Part shown: in pieces, positions 45,121-54,109 of the stretch
Position numbering within the stretch: position 1 is the first letter of the stretch
How the letters are laid out: each line of letters opens with the position of its first letter
NCBI GenBank assembly: GCA_016719635.1
Contig: JADJYT010000007.1
Coordinates: forward strand, 186,001-250,000
DNA length: 64,000 nucleotides
Source of the DNA: Sphingobacteriales bacterium
GTDB lineage: Bacteria > Bacteroidota > Bacteroidia > Chitinophagales > JADIYW01
Reading direction: 5' to 3'
The notes under the pieces: model-generated
Seen by the model: the letters and a program-made list of their open reading frames with translations, nothing else
Told to the model about the DNA's origin: nothing
Database searches by the model: none
Program-made: the position numbers and the translations under genes

Positions 45121-46241
45121 TGAAAGTCACCATACTCGGATCGGCATACCCGCTGCGCGGCGGACTGGCAGCTTACAATGAGCGGCTGGCCCGGGAATTT
45201 TCAGCACAAGGGGATGAAGTGACTATCGTTACGTTTTCCTTGCAATATCCTGAGTTTCTGTTTCCGGGCACCACACAATATTCATCATTACCCAAACCGG
45301 CTGATTTAAGCATTGAAGTGGCTGTCAATTCCATCAATCCGTTTAACTGGATAAAGGTCGGGCTGAAAGTAAAAAAGCAAAAACCGGATATCCTCGTGGT
45401 GAAATTCTGGCTTCCGTTTATGGCGCCGTGCCTGGGCACCATCTGCCGCATTGTAAAAAGGAACAGGCATACTAAAATTGTTTCCATACTGGATAATATC
45501 ATTCCGCATGAAAAGCGCATCGGCGATAAACTGTTCACGGCCTATTTTGTAAACAGTGTGGATGCGTTTATTGCCATGAGTGACAGTGTCTATCATGATC
45601 TAAGTGTATTTGATACGAAAAAACCACGCCTGTTAAGCCCGCATCCGTTGTTCGATAATTATGGTGCACCCATCACTAAAGAACAGGCATTGCAGCGATT
45701 AAAACTGGATGCTTCCAAAAGATACCTGTTGTTTTTTGGCCTGATCAGGGATTATAAAGGCCTGGACATTTTGCTGAAGGCAATGGCGAAAGAGGAATTG
45801 CGCAACAGCGATATCCAACTAATTGTTGCCGGTGAATATTATTCCAATAAGGAAGAATATGAACAACTGATAAGAGCGTTGAACCTGAAAGATAAGGTCG
45901 AATTACACACCCGATTCATTCCGGATGATGAAGTCGTGCATTATTTTTGTGCGGCAGATATGGTGGTGCAGCCGTATAAACATGCCACACAGAGCGGAGT
46001 GACACAGATATGTTACCATTTCAACAAACCGATGCTGGTGACGAATGTGGGCGGCTTGCCGGAAATCGTACCTGACAATAAAGTCGGGTTTGTAGTGGAG
46101 CCAAATGAACAGTCTGTTGCCGATGCGATATTGAAATTCTACAGCGGGCATAAAGAGACGGAGTTTATCCAAAATATCCTGGAAGAAAAAAAGAAATACA
46201 GCTGGAAAGTGATGGCGGAGAAAGTGAAGAGTTTCCTCTGA
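45117..46241 (+). CDS. glycosyltransferase, family 4
   Basis: A GT-B glycosyltransferase of about 374 residues. The N-terminal acceptor domain begins VTILGSAYPLRGGLAAYNERLA, with core PLRGGLAAYNE. The donor domain carries LLFFGLIRDYKGLDILLKA (core FGLIRDYKGLD), the ADMVVQPYKHATQSGVTQIC region, and the E-x7-E-like motif in GGLPEIVPDNKVGFVVEPNE. The start overlaps the leuB stop. The next gene on the strand, a heptose kinase, begins 58 bp later with its own promoter. Substrate is unknown; surface glycan or lipid glycosylation is likely from context. Confidence 0.9.
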   Translation: MMKVTILGSAYPLRGGLAAYNERLAREFSAQGDEVTIVTFSLQYPEFLFPGTTQYSSLPKPADLSIEVAVNSINPFNWIKVGLKVKKQKPDILVVKFWLPFMAPCLGTICRIVKRNRHTKIVSILDNIIPHEKRIGDKLFTAYFVNSVDAFIAMSDSVYHDLSVFDTKKPRLLSPHPLFDNYGAPITKEQALQRLKLDASKRYLLFFGLIRDYKGLDILLKAMAKEELRNSDIQLIVAGEYYSNKEEYEQLIRALNLKDKVELHTRFIPDDEVVHYFCAADMVVQPYKHATQSGVTQICYHFNKPMLVTNVGGLPEIVPDNKVGFVVEPNEQSVADAILKFYSGHKETEFIQNILEEKKKYSWKVMAEKVKSFL

Positions 46242-46259
46242 TGCATTAATAAATTGTCC

Positions 46260-46295
46260 AAAATCATAAATCATAAATCGTAAATCGTAAATTTG
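46260..46295 (+). promoter_or_regulatory. heptamer tandem repeat running into a -7 element before hddA
   Basis: Four 7-nt units, AAATCAT twice then AAATCGT twice (about 46261-46287), run directly into TAAATTTG (46288-46295). That exact -7 element ends 4 nt before the ATG at 46300. The repeat occupies the place where the -33 region should be, so its unit number could change promoter spacing. Confidence 0.5.
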
Positions 46296-46299
46296 CCTT

Positions 46300-47322
46300 A
46301 TGATTATTCGTTCCAAAGCACCCTTGCGTATTGGCCTGGCCGGCGGCGGCACCGACGTCTCTCCTTATTCCGACATTTACGGAGGGGCCATCCTGAATGC
46401 GACCATCAGCCTTTATGCTTATGCATCCATCAAGCCCGGAGACGACGGTAAGATTGTTATCGATGCGATTGACAGAAATGAAATCATCGAATTTCAGAGT
46501 GAAGCACAGCTGCCGATTGATGGTACATTAGATCTGGTGAAAGGCGTTTACAACCGTATAGTCCGGGACTTCATAAAGAAACCTTTATCGTTTGAAATCA
46601 ATACCTATGTCGATGCGCCTCCGGGCTCCGGACTCGGTTCATCTTCGACTTTAGTGGTGGCAATCTTAGGCGCATTCGTCGAGTGGCTGAAGTTGCCCCT
46701 GGGTGAATACGATATCGCACATCTGGCATATTCTATCGAGCGCGAAGACCTGAAGATGGCGGGCGGAAAACAGGATCAGTATGCAGCTACCTTTGGCGGG
46801 GTGAATTATATGGAATTTTATGCCAACGATAAGGTGATTGTCAACCCGCTGCGCATCAAATCCAAATACCTGCATGAATTGGAACATAATCTGGTGTTGT
46901 TCTACACGCAGACATCCCGCTTGTCTTCCGAAATCATTCAGCAGCAGGCCGACAATGTAAACGCCAATAAGACGGCTTCCATCGAAGCCATGCATCAGCT
47001 GAAAGAACAAAGCATATTGATGAAAGAAGCGATTCTGAGAGGCGAAGTGGACCATATCGGAAAGATATTACACGACGGCTGGATGCATAAAAAGCTGATG
47101 GCAGAAGGTATATCCAATCCTTCCATCGATGCCATTTATGAAGCGGCAATGCAGGCGGGGGCCACCGGAGGTAAAATATCCGGTGCTGGCGGCGGCGGAT
47201 TCATGATTTTTTATGCGCCCTATATCCATAAGTATAAGCTGATAGAACAACTCAATACACTGGGCGGTAAAGTAATGCCCTATACGTTGACGACAGAAGG
47301 CCTTACCACCTGGACGGTTTAA
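46300..47322 (+). CDS. hddA: D-glycero-alpha-D-manno-heptose 7-phosphate kinase (GHMP family)
   Basis: A GHMP-type sugar kinase of 340 residues that phosphorylates heptose 7-phosphate at C1. The N-terminal RSKAPLRIGLAGGGTDVSPY is the hallmark of the HddA/fucokinase-like group. The ATP loop PPGSGLGSSST lies at 107-117, and the C-terminal GHMP motif GGKISGAGGGGFMIFY at about 289-304. With the GmhA-, GmhB- and HddC-like enzymes 8-10 kb away it completes the GDP-D-glycero-alpha-D-manno-heptose route. The -7 element and repeat directly upstream suggest an independent, probably leaderless transcript. Confidence 0.9.
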   Translation: MIIRSKAPLRIGLAGGGTDVSPYSDIYGGAILNATISLYAYASIKPGDDGKIVIDAIDRNEIIEFQSEAQLPIDGTLDLVKGVYNRIVRDFIKKPLSFEINTYVDAPPGSGLGSSSTLVVAILGAFVEWLKLPLGEYDIAHLAYSIEREDLKMAGGKQDQYAATFGGVNYMEFYANDKVIVNPLRIKSKYLHELEHNLVLFYTQTSRLSSEIIQQQADNVNANKTASIEAMHQLKEQSILMKEAILRGEVDHIGKILHDGWMHKKLMAEGISNPSIDAIYEAAMQAGATGGKISGAGGGGFMIFYAPYIHKYKLIEQLNTLGGKVMPYTLTTEGLTTWTV

Positions 47323-47401
47323 GTTTCCTGATGTCCGGATATGGAAAAGAATGTCATTCTCCTGAAAGTGGGAATCTGCTATCCCGATGAAATCCTCATT
47401 T

Positions 47402-48529
47402 TTAAGGAATCTTATAGCCATCCGTCAATGTTTTCAGAAAGGCAATGATGTCGTTGATTTCCGATTGTGACAGATTTAAATTTCCCAGTTCGTTGGTGTT
47501 CATCGTGGGAGCATATTCGGGTACAAATGCCGGATTGACATCCCTTTCGTTGTAAAACTCCATCACTTCTTCCAGGGTATTGAAGATTCCGTTGTGCATA
47601 TAGGGTGCCGTGATGGCAATATTGCGCAGGGTAGGTGCTTTAAACCTTCCCACTTCCAACGGTTCATTTCTTTCAAAGATGGCCAGGCCGCTGTCAACGG
47701 GCATACCCAGCTGGTCCGGATGTTTGGGCAATCCTATATTGTCATACGAATAATCGGTAAACACGATTTTAGAGGTGGTGGCATAGCTGGTTGGAGTGGT
47801 AAGATGGCAAAGGCTGCATTTGGATTTCGTGGTATCGTTGAATAAAACCATACCGCGCTTTTCGGGATCGGTCAGTGCCGCTTTTCCCTTCAGGTAAAAG
47901 TCAAATTTGCTGGTGAAGGTATTGACCTGCCGGGATTGCTGGAATTTCTGCAGACACAATACGGAATACAAGACGATGGTCTGGCTGTCTGCCAGCACGG
48001 CGCTTCCGAATAATTTTTCCAGTTTCGGATAGTAGGCTGCATTTTTTATTCTTTGGGAAACAGCTCCGAATCCGGGATTATTCATTTCGTGCGGATGGAT
48101 AAGCGGGAAGAGTGCCTGCTGATTCAGGAATTCCGCTTTTCCGTCCCAGAAGAAACCACCCACCATTTCCCATACCCCGCGTACCAGCTCAGCCCGTCTG
48201 TTGGGTGCGAATACCATATAGCTGATGGCCGAGGCATTTCGGGTTCCTAACAGTCCGCCTACCCCGGCAGAGAAGGAGGTATGCCTTGAATCCGAAAATC
48301 CGCTCATCGGCGAGTGACAGGTGGCACAGCTGATACCTGCAGGTTCTGACAGATTCTGGTCAAAGAAAATAAGTTTGCCGATCAGTGCCGTGTCAGACAA
48401 GCCGCTGTTATTGGCGATAAATTCAGCTTCGGAGTTATAATAAAAGGTTTCTTCCTCTTCTGTAGAACTGCGTTTGCAGCAAAGGAGGAAGAGGCTTGAC
48501 AGTACAACAAGAATGGATATTCTTTTCAT
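47402..48529 (-). CDS. di-heme cytochrome c peroxidase/MauG-like lipoprotein (second copy)
   Basis: An exported di-heme enzyme of about 375 residues. The N-terminus is a lipoprotein signal (ILVVLSSLFLLCCKRS) with a cysteine for lipidation. Two c-type heme sites are visible: CATCH (about residue 68) and CSLCH (about residue 235). The APYMHNG motif common to CcpA and MauG proteins follows near the C-terminus. I start at ATG 48529; a GTG just before it adds one residue. It is a close tandem paralogue of the next gene upstream, roughly two-thirds identical by eye. Probably periplasmic-side, attached to a membrane, and either a peroxide reductase or an oxidising maturase. Confidence 0.9.
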   Translation of the reverse strand: MKRISILVVLSSLFLLCCKRSSTEEEETFYYNSEAEFIANNSGLSDTALIGKLIFFDQNLSEPAGISCATCHSPMSGFSDSRHTSFSAGVGGLLGTRNASAISYMVFAPNRRAELVRGVWEMVGGFFWDGKAEFLNQQALFPLIHPHEMNNPGFGAVSQRIKNAAYYPKLEKLFGSAVLADSQTIVLYSVLCLQKFQQSRQVNTFTSKFDFYLKGKAALTDPEKRGMVLFNDTTKSKCSLCHLTTPTSYATTSKIVFTDYSYDNIGLPKHPDQLGMPVDSGLAIFERNEPLEVGRFKAPTLRNIAITAPYMHNGIFNTLEEVMEFYNERDVNPAFVPEYAPTMNTNELGNLNLSQSEINDIIAFLKTLTDGYKIP

Positions 48530-48595
48530 CACTTTGGTGTATTAAAGGTACAATTGATTTTACTAAACCCATCCAACCGGTGCAAATAAAGTTGT

Positions 48596-49723
48596 TTATT
48601 TTATCTTATACCCGTCTGTCAGCGTTTGAAGGAAAGCGATGATGTCTTTCAGCTCTTCGGGTTTTAATTTTAAATTTCCCACCTCCGTCCTGTTCATCGT
48701 CGCCGGATATTCCGGAACAAATTTTTTATGGATATCCCGTTCGTTATAGAACTCCAGCACTTCTTCCAGTGTGTGGAAGATTCCGTTGTGCATATAGGGT
48801 GCCGTAACGGCCACATTGCGTAACGTCGGCGTCTTGAATCGGCCGATTTCTTTCGGATTGCTCACTTCTGTCTTAGCTAAACCACTATCAATGGGCAGAT
48901 TCAGCTGTACCGGATGTTTGGGCAGTCCGATATTTTCATACGAATAATCGGTGAAGATGATTTTGTCGGTGGAGGCATAAGGCGTCGGCTGAATGGAATG
49001 ACAGACGGAGCATTTGGCTCTGGTGGTATCGCTGAACATCTGCATGCCGCGCATTTCCTGCGCACTCAGTTTTAGTTTTCCTTTCCGGTAAAAATCGAAT
49101 TTGCTCGTAAACGGATTGACCTGATGGGAACGCTGAAATGCCTGCAGGCAACCTACTGCATAAAAAACGATAAGGTCGGTTTTCAGAAACGCCTCTTTGC
49201 CGAATACTTTTTCAAGTGCAGGATAATAAGAGGCGTGTTTAAGTTTTTCGGATACCCCGGCGAAGCTGGCATTGTTCATCTCGTGCTCATTGATGAGCGG
49301 AAACAGCGCCTGCTCGTTCAGGAATTCTGCCCTGCCATCCCAGAAGAAGCCGCCTACCTCTTCCATTACGCCCCGGACCAGTTCTTCTTTCCTGTTGGGT
49401 GCAAAACTCATATAGCTAATGGACGGTGCATTGCGTAAGCCGGGTTCGTTGCGGGAGCCGGTAGAAAAGGAGATATGTCGGGGGTCCGAAAATCCGCTCA
49501 TCGGAGCATGGCAGGTTGCGCAGCTGGTGCCCGCCGGCTCTGAGAGATTCTTGTCAAAGAACATGAGCTTGCCTGCGAGGGCAGAATCGGAAAGGCCGTC
49601 CTTATTATTGATAAATTCTACTTCTGAGGCATAATAGAAGGGCTCAAACCTTGCATTCTTTTCTCTTTTACAATTAACAAAAGTTAGTGCAAATAAGACA
49701 ATTAAGAAGGCTGATTTTTTCAT
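48596..49723 (-). CDS. di-heme cytochrome c peroxidase/MauG-like lipoprotein (first copy)
   Basis: A paralogue of the following gene: 375 residues with a lipoprotein signal ending TFVNCKRE, heme sites CATCH and CSVCH, and the APYMHNG motif. The tandem arrangement with the TonB-dependent receptor 66 bp upstream, on the same strand and behind an operator-like repeat, suggests one metal-responsive operon. The family contains true peroxidases and enzymes that oxidise a partner protein (MauG, and MbnH of copper-acquisition clusters). No MbnP-like or other partner gene is visible, so the role is open. Confidence 0.9.
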   Translation of the reverse strand: MKKSAFLIVLFALTFVNCKREKNARFEPFYYASEVEFINNKDGLSDSALAGKLMFFDKNLSEPAGTSCATCHAPMSGFSDPRHISFSTGSRNEPGLRNAPSISYMSFAPNRKEELVRGVMEEVGGFFWDGRAEFLNEQALFPLINEHEMNNASFAGVSEKLKHASYYPALEKVFGKEAFLKTDLIVFYAVGCLQAFQRSHQVNPFTSKFDFYRKGKLKLSAQEMRGMQMFSDTTRAKCSVCHSIQPTPYASTDKIIFTDYSYENIGLPKHPVQLNLPIDSGLAKTEVSNPKEIGRFKTPTLRNVAVTAPYMHNGIFHTLEEVLEFYNERDIHKKFVPEYPATMNRTEVGNLKLKPEELKDIIAFLQTLTDGYKIK

Positions 49724-49789
49724 ACTGAAATAGCAGAACTAAATATGCAAATGATTACCTTAAAAGGAATTATTTTCTATTGTATAGAA

Positions 49790-52012
49790 TCACCATGTAA
49801 ACTCTAAAGTGCCGCCAATATAGAATGGATTTGCAACCTTAATTCCTTGCGGTCTTCTCGAAACAATATGCTGACTGTTTGTGATATTCTTAAAGTTCAT
49901 GCCAATAGTCGTGTGTGCTTTTGGTATAATATAGGAGACAGCTGCGTCCATTGTAAAATAGGCTGGAATCTGTCCGGCTCTTCCGTTTGCTGTTGGTGTA
50001 ATTGTCTCAATTTCATCCGTAAACTGTTTGCCTGTATAATTAAACACCATTTGCAGGTTTAAACCAAAGGGTGTTAGAAGTCCTGCAACTGCAGATAAAA
50101 ATATTCTGGGTGCATAAGGCAAGTCGTATCCGTTAATATTTACAGTATCAGCATTAATCTTCTTGAATCTGTCGCTGCTTAGTTTTGCTACATTATAAGT
50201 CGTGTTAATATTAAAATACGGATCATATTTCTTGTTAAACATTTCACCAAAGTTGATGCTTAATCCGGATTCTAAACCATAGTGTTTAGTTCTCCCGGCA
50301 TTAATAAATCCGGTTCCGGTTCCGCCTGAAGATTCAGAAACAGGAATAACTTGTTTTTGAAAATCAATATAATAAACCGTTAATTCCATATTCAAACCTT
50401 TATAAAATTCACTTCTTGTTCCAACTTCAAAATTCCAGCTTAGCTGTGGTTCAAGTTTTAAAATTTCACCTGATGCGCTAATTGAATTTTTTAAGCCTGG
50501 CGGAGAAAATCCACGATGCACACCTGCAAAAATGGTCATCTTTTCTTTTGGATTATAGCTGATAGAAACACCAGGAATAAAAGCAAATACTCTGTTCTTT
50601 GCAACAATATTGGTGTCTCTGTATTGACCGGCAGCATTCTTATACATTCTGATTTCTCTTTTATAATTATAACTTTCTAATCGTACACCGGCGGTAATAG
50701 TTATTTTTTTCAGGAATGTAAATTTATTTTCTATGTAACCACTAATTGCCCAACCCGGTCTGAATTCTTCAGCCTGAATTTGTCCTGTAACAGCTTTCGG
50801 TGAATTGCCTTTCTTTTCCTGATCTAACGCATTTTCGTACAAACCGCGAATACCAGCCTGTAAATTTCCTTCTACTCTTTTTATGTTATATCTATAATCT
50901 ATTTTAGATTCTAATCCGTATACCCAAAATGTCCGGTTGCGAAATCCGGTTTCATTCAGCATATAAATTGCACCGTTTGCAACAGTCGTATCTCCAAATA
51001 TACTGCCGGTTTGATTGCCGGCCGATTTACTGTAACTAAATCCTTGCCTGCGCCAATCCCTGGTGATAGTATATGCATAACCAACATTTGTAATGTTTAA
51101 ATGAGTATTGAAAAAATGTTTGTGTGTTGCGGATACACTAAATCTCTTTATTTTTAATAAATCATCAGGTGCGACAATTGTATACTTATCATCATTTTCA
51201 AACATTGGTGTGGTTAATCCTACATAGGTTGAATTTGATTTTTCATTGTATAGCTGACCTTTAAAACCAAGAACAGATTTTTTTCCGAGTTTTAATTTAA
51301 GTTTTGCATTAAAATCATCAACATTAAACTTCAATGTACCCAGTCTTGTTGCCTGTTTGTGCAAATAATTTACACGAAAATTAGCATTTCCTTTTCCAAC
51401 ACCATAATCTATATAAGAAGAAAAGAGCCTGCCGCTGCCACCTTTAAAAGATGCTTTTCCAACATGCCCTTTTACAGGTGCATCAGCTGTAATATAATTT
51501 ATAACACCACCAATAGTTCTTGGACCAAATAATATCTGACCACTACCTTTTACTACTTCTATACTGCTCATTCTTTCCATTGCCGGCGTGTAGTACATTT
51601 CAGGTTCGCCATACGGGTTAAGCTGAATAGGTATCCCATCTTCTAACATCAAAACACCACTGCTTCTGTCAGGATCTAACCCACGAATACCAATATTTAC
51701 CCTTAACCCACTGCCTTCTTCATCAACAACATTCAACCCGGCAACTCTTTTAAAAACTTCATTGCCACTTATTACAGATAATTTTTTTAATTCCACCTCA
51801 TTTATAAAAGCACCGGAACCAGGTAATTCATTGAGTATATCGTTGTTGCTTTTCTTTTGAGGAATAATGGTAATATTTGGTAATTCCTGTGTTGTAAGAA
51901 CTTCTAAAGTGTCTGAGCTAGTCAACGAATCTGTAGCTGATATTGTGTTTGCATGAACAGAAAATAGTACTATAAACAATAATGATACCGTATAAAAGAT
52001 TTTAGAAAGCAT
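49790..52012 (-). CDS. TonB-dependent outer-membrane receptor (FecA/siderophore type)
   Basis: A 740-residue outer-membrane gated transporter. A signal peptide (about 1-21, ending VHANT) is followed by a plug domain with the IRGLDPDRSSGVLMLEDGIP region (core IRGLDPDRSSG) and SSIEVVKGSGQILFGPRTIGG (core EVVKGSGQILFGP). A 22-strand barrel follows, ending in an aromatic residue (GGTLEFTW). The plug resembles the FecA-like ferric-citrate or siderophore group. No carboxypeptidase-like N-terminal domain or SusD partner is present, so this is not a polysaccharide system. The operator-like inverted repeat directly upstream points to metal-dependent control. Two di-heme peroxidase genes follow. Confidence 0.93.
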   Translation of the reverse strand: MLSKIFYTVSLLFIVLFSVHANTISATDSLTSSDTLEVLTTQELPNITIIPQKKSNNDILNELPGSGAFINEVELKKLSVISGNEVFKRVAGLNVVDEEGSGLRVNIGIRGLDPDRSSGVLMLEDGIPIQLNPYGEPEMYYTPAMERMSSIEVVKGSGQILFGPRTIGGVINYITADAPVKGHVGKASFKGGSGRLFSSYIDYGVGKGNANFRVNYLHKQATRLGTLKFNVDDFNAKLKLKLGKKSVLGFKGQLYNEKSNSTYVGLTTPMFENDDKYTIVAPDDLLKIKRFSVSATHKHFFNTHLNITNVGYAYTITRDWRRQGFSYSKSAGNQTGSIFGDTTVANGAIYMLNETGFRNRTFWVYGLESKIDYRYNIKRVEGNLQAGIRGLYENALDQEKKGNSPKAVTGQIQAEEFRPGWAISGYIENKFTFLKKITITAGVRLESYNYKREIRMYKNAAGQYRDTNIVAKNRVFAFIPGVSISYNPKEKMTIFAGVHRGFSPPGLKNSISASGEILKLEPQLSWNFEVGTRSEFYKGLNMELTVYYIDFQKQVIPVSESSGGTGTGFINAGRTKHYGLESGLSINFGEMFNKKYDPYFNINTTYNVAKLSSDRFKKINADTVNINGYDLPYAPRIFLSAVAGLLTPFGLNLQMVFNYTGKQFTDEIETITPTANGRAGQIPAYFTMDAAVSYIIPKAHTTIGMNFKNITNSQHIVSRRPQGIKVANPFYIGGTLEFTW

Positions 52013-52021
52013 TTATTCTTA

Positions 52022-52075
52022 TTTAGACTAATTTAAAATAATAAGCACAAACATATTATCTTAAATCAGTCTAAA
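52022..52075 (-). promoter_or_regulatory. operator-like inverted repeat enclosing a -7 element
   Basis: Arms of 22 bp (52022-52043 and 52054-52075) pair with only two mismatches around a 10-nt centre. On the minus strand, TATGTTTG (52048-52055), an exact -7 element, lies in the centre. Each arm contains TTTAGACT followed by A/G ATTTAA, itself an imperfect palindrome like the DtxR/MntR-family box TTTAG-n-CTAAA. A repressor on both arms would cover the promoter. It lies 10 bp before the TonB-receptor start. Which metal or regulator is inference. Confidence 0.65.
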
Positions 52076-52119
52076 CAATAGCTAAATTTGTGATTTTGAT
52101 ACCTAATTCTAGGTATACG

Positions 52120-52773
52120 CTACTCGGCCACCATTTCCTCTTTGGTAATGAGGCTGTTTTGAACCGCATATATGATCATTTCAGAAGAAGAATTGATCTT
52201 CAGTTTCTTCATGATATTTTTCTTGTGTGTATATACTGTATGTGTACTTAGAAACAGATGCCCTGCGATGGTCTTGGCTGTCCAGCCTTTTGCAGTCAGT
52301 TTGATGATTTCTGTTTCACGCAGCGATAGATTGAGCGGCTTGCAGGAATCTTCATCCGTATGGATATGCTTTTCGATAATGATGTCTATTACTTTATGGC
52401 AATAGAACTTCTCATTCTTTGCGGTTGCATAAATGGAATTGATGATTTCTTCTTTATCGCATTCCTTGGTCAGGAAACTGACAGCCCCGAGTTCAATGGC
52501 TTTATAGATGCTCGATTTATTGTCATCAGACGAGATTATCAGAAAACGCGTGTAAGGAGACAGCTTCTTTGCCGTCTGGATATCATCGGCTTTAAAGTTT
52601 TTGTTGAAGTAATCAAAGATGACGACATTCGGCTGATGCTCAAATACCATTTGGTGTAATTCGGCTGAATTCGCGGCTTCTCCAACAACTGTAAAATCCA
52701 TTATGGCAGACAATAAATCCCTTAATCCCAGTCGGATTAAATATTGTGCATCTGCAATAAGGATTTTAATCAT
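52120..52773 (-). CDS. NarL/LuxR-type response regulator (orphan)
   Basis: A 217-residue regulator. The receiver domain (1-120) has the phosphorylatable D54 in VVIFDYFN and the lysine in SFLTKE. One of the two acidic-pocket residues near the N-terminus appears replaced by alanine (ILIADAQ), so phosphorylation might be weakened. The LuxR-type HTH (145-205) reads LSLRETEIIKLTAKGWTAKTIA (core LRETEIIKLTAKG) and STHTVYTHKKNIMKKL. No histidine kinase is adjacent. It is separated from the TonB-receptor gene by 107 bp, so it might also regulate that operon. An exact -7 element lies 22 nt upstream of the ATG. Confidence 0.9.
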   Translation of the reverse strand: MIKILIADAQYLIRLGLRDLLSAIMDFTVVGEAANSAELHQMVFEHQPNVVIFDYFNKNFKADDIQTAKKLSPYTRFLIISSDDNKSSIYKAIELGAVSFLTKECDKEEIINSIYATAKNEKFYCHKVIDIIIEKHIHTDEDSCKPLNLSLRETEIIKLTAKGWTAKTIAGHLFLSTHTVYTHKKNIMKKLKINSSSEMIIYAVQNSLITKEEMVAE

Positions 52774-52795
52774 GAATGAACTGTAATCAAATTCA

Positions 52796-52803
52796 AAAGT
52801 AGC
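52796..52803 (-). promoter_or_regulatory. -7 promoter element (TACTTTTG) for the response regulator
   Basis: An exact TAnnTTTG match on the minus strand, 22 nt before the ATG at 52773. Confidence 0.45.
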
Positions 52804-52878
52804 GAAATAGGTTGAAAATAGTATGATTTTTAAAATGATTAAAACTTAAAATGGTATTTTTAAACCCTCAATGAGGTA

Positions 52879-52886
52879 TAATTTTA
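52879..52886 (+). promoter_or_regulatory. -7-like element (TAATTTTA) 4 nt before the YbjN-like gene
   Basis: Seven of eight positions match TAnnTTTG, ending 4 nt before the ATG at 52891. It repeats the spacing seen at leuB, accB and hddA. Confidence 0.35.
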
Positions 52887-52890
52887 CTGC

Positions 52891-54084
52891 ATGAACAACA
52901 ATTTCTCCTTTGTCAGAACGATTTCCGGGCCACTGAAAAGTAAAATAGATGATACCCTTTGGGATAAGGTACTGCATCTGTACGAAAATGAACAATTTGC
53001 AGAATCGGTGAGAAACTGCATTAATTACATTGATCCGACAATAGAGAATAAATACGCAAATCCGGAAAAAACCGAATATACTATTCCGCATGGCTCCATT
53101 GTTGTATCTGTAAAAATCACAGGGACTGAACTGGCGGTGGAAGCTCCTTTCCTGTCGATAGAAAGCGCTAAGAAAATTCCAATTCTACGTCAGACGGCTC
53201 AGATTAATTTTACACCGCTGACCATCTCACAGATTGTGCTGGAGGACGACAAATTGTATTTCAGGTATAGTTGTCCGTTGGATAGCTGCGAACCCTATAA
53301 GGTTTATGATGTGCTCAGGGAAATCTGCATCAACGCGGACAATTACGATGATGAATTTATAACAAAATTTGATGCGGGGAGAATACGGGAACCTAAGGTT
53401 ACCTGCTACTCGCAGGAACAGAAAGACATTGCCTGGAACACGATTCAATTGTATATCCGGGAAGCGTTCTCCGTATATGAGCAATTTGAGAATAAACGAA
53501 TGACGAATTTCTTATGGGACGTCCTCGTCATCACCCTGCTTAAAATAGATTACCTGTGTGCCCCGCAGGGAAATATCCGGAACGAAATTGAGAAAACGTT
53601 GAATGCTATGAATGGCAAAGAAGATTATTATCAACGATTGAGTGCCGGCAAAGAATTTTTAAAGAAGATACAGTCGATGGAGCGTTCTGCCTTTGAGAAC
53701 GACCTTTATAAGATAGATGTTTTCGTTTCTTATAAGTTCGCAGCCAACCTGGATACTGTGCGTACAATACTGAAATACGCTTATGAAACGGCGGATAAGG
53801 AAATAAAAGCCCTGGATTACGCCGGTGCGGTACTCACCCTGCAATATGGAATATTGAACCTGATGTACAGCAATAATGCAGAAGATAGCGCAGCGGAAAT
53901 CCTGACAAAAGCGATGGAAGAGACATCCGGCAAGCCCATACAGGAAGCTTCGAAACGGCTTTTTGAAGCTGTACAGAAAGTGATGACTGAAAATAATACG
54001 GCCCGAAAAGAAGCAGCCGTGAAGGAACAGAAAGAGGAGCCGAAAGAGGAAAAGGGGTTCTTCAAAAAATTATTCAAACTATAA
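52891..54084 (+). CDS. YbjN-like domain protein, partner of the trypsin-like protease
   Basis: A 397-residue cytoplasmic protein without signal peptide or membrane segment. Residues about 20-165 look like a YbjN/type III chaperone-like fold: helix, then a run of strands GSIVVSVKITGTELAVEAPF and INFTPLTISQIVLEDDKLYF (cores VVSVKITGTELAV, VLEDDKLYFRY). A long helical region follows (180-370). The tail is highly charged and ends KGFFKKLFKL, a basic amphipathic segment like those that bind membranes. It is followed after 25 bp by a protease gene that carries a similar YbjN-like domain, so the two probably act together. Its molecular function is unknown. Confidence 0.75.
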   Translation: MNNNFSFVRTISGPLKSKIDDTLWDKVLHLYENEQFAESVRNCINYIDPTIENKYANPEKTEYTIPHGSIVVSVKITGTELAVEAPFLSIESAKKIPILRQTAQINFTPLTISQIVLEDDKLYFRYSCPLDSCEPYKVYDVLREICINADNYDDEFITKFDAGRIREPKVTCYSQEQKDIAWNTIQLYIREAFSVYEQFENKRMTNFLWDVLVITLLKIDYLCAPQGNIRNEIEKTLNAMNGKEDYYQRLSAGKEFLKKIQSMERSAFENDLYKIDVFVSYKFAANLDTVRTILKYAYETADKEIKALDYAGAVLTLQYGILNLMYSNNAEDSAAEILTKAMEETSGKPIQEASKRLFEAVQKVMTENNTARKEAAVKEQKEEPKEEKGFFKKLFKL

Positions 54085-54109
54085 ATACGCTCATTACGGA
54101 GCGAGTAAG

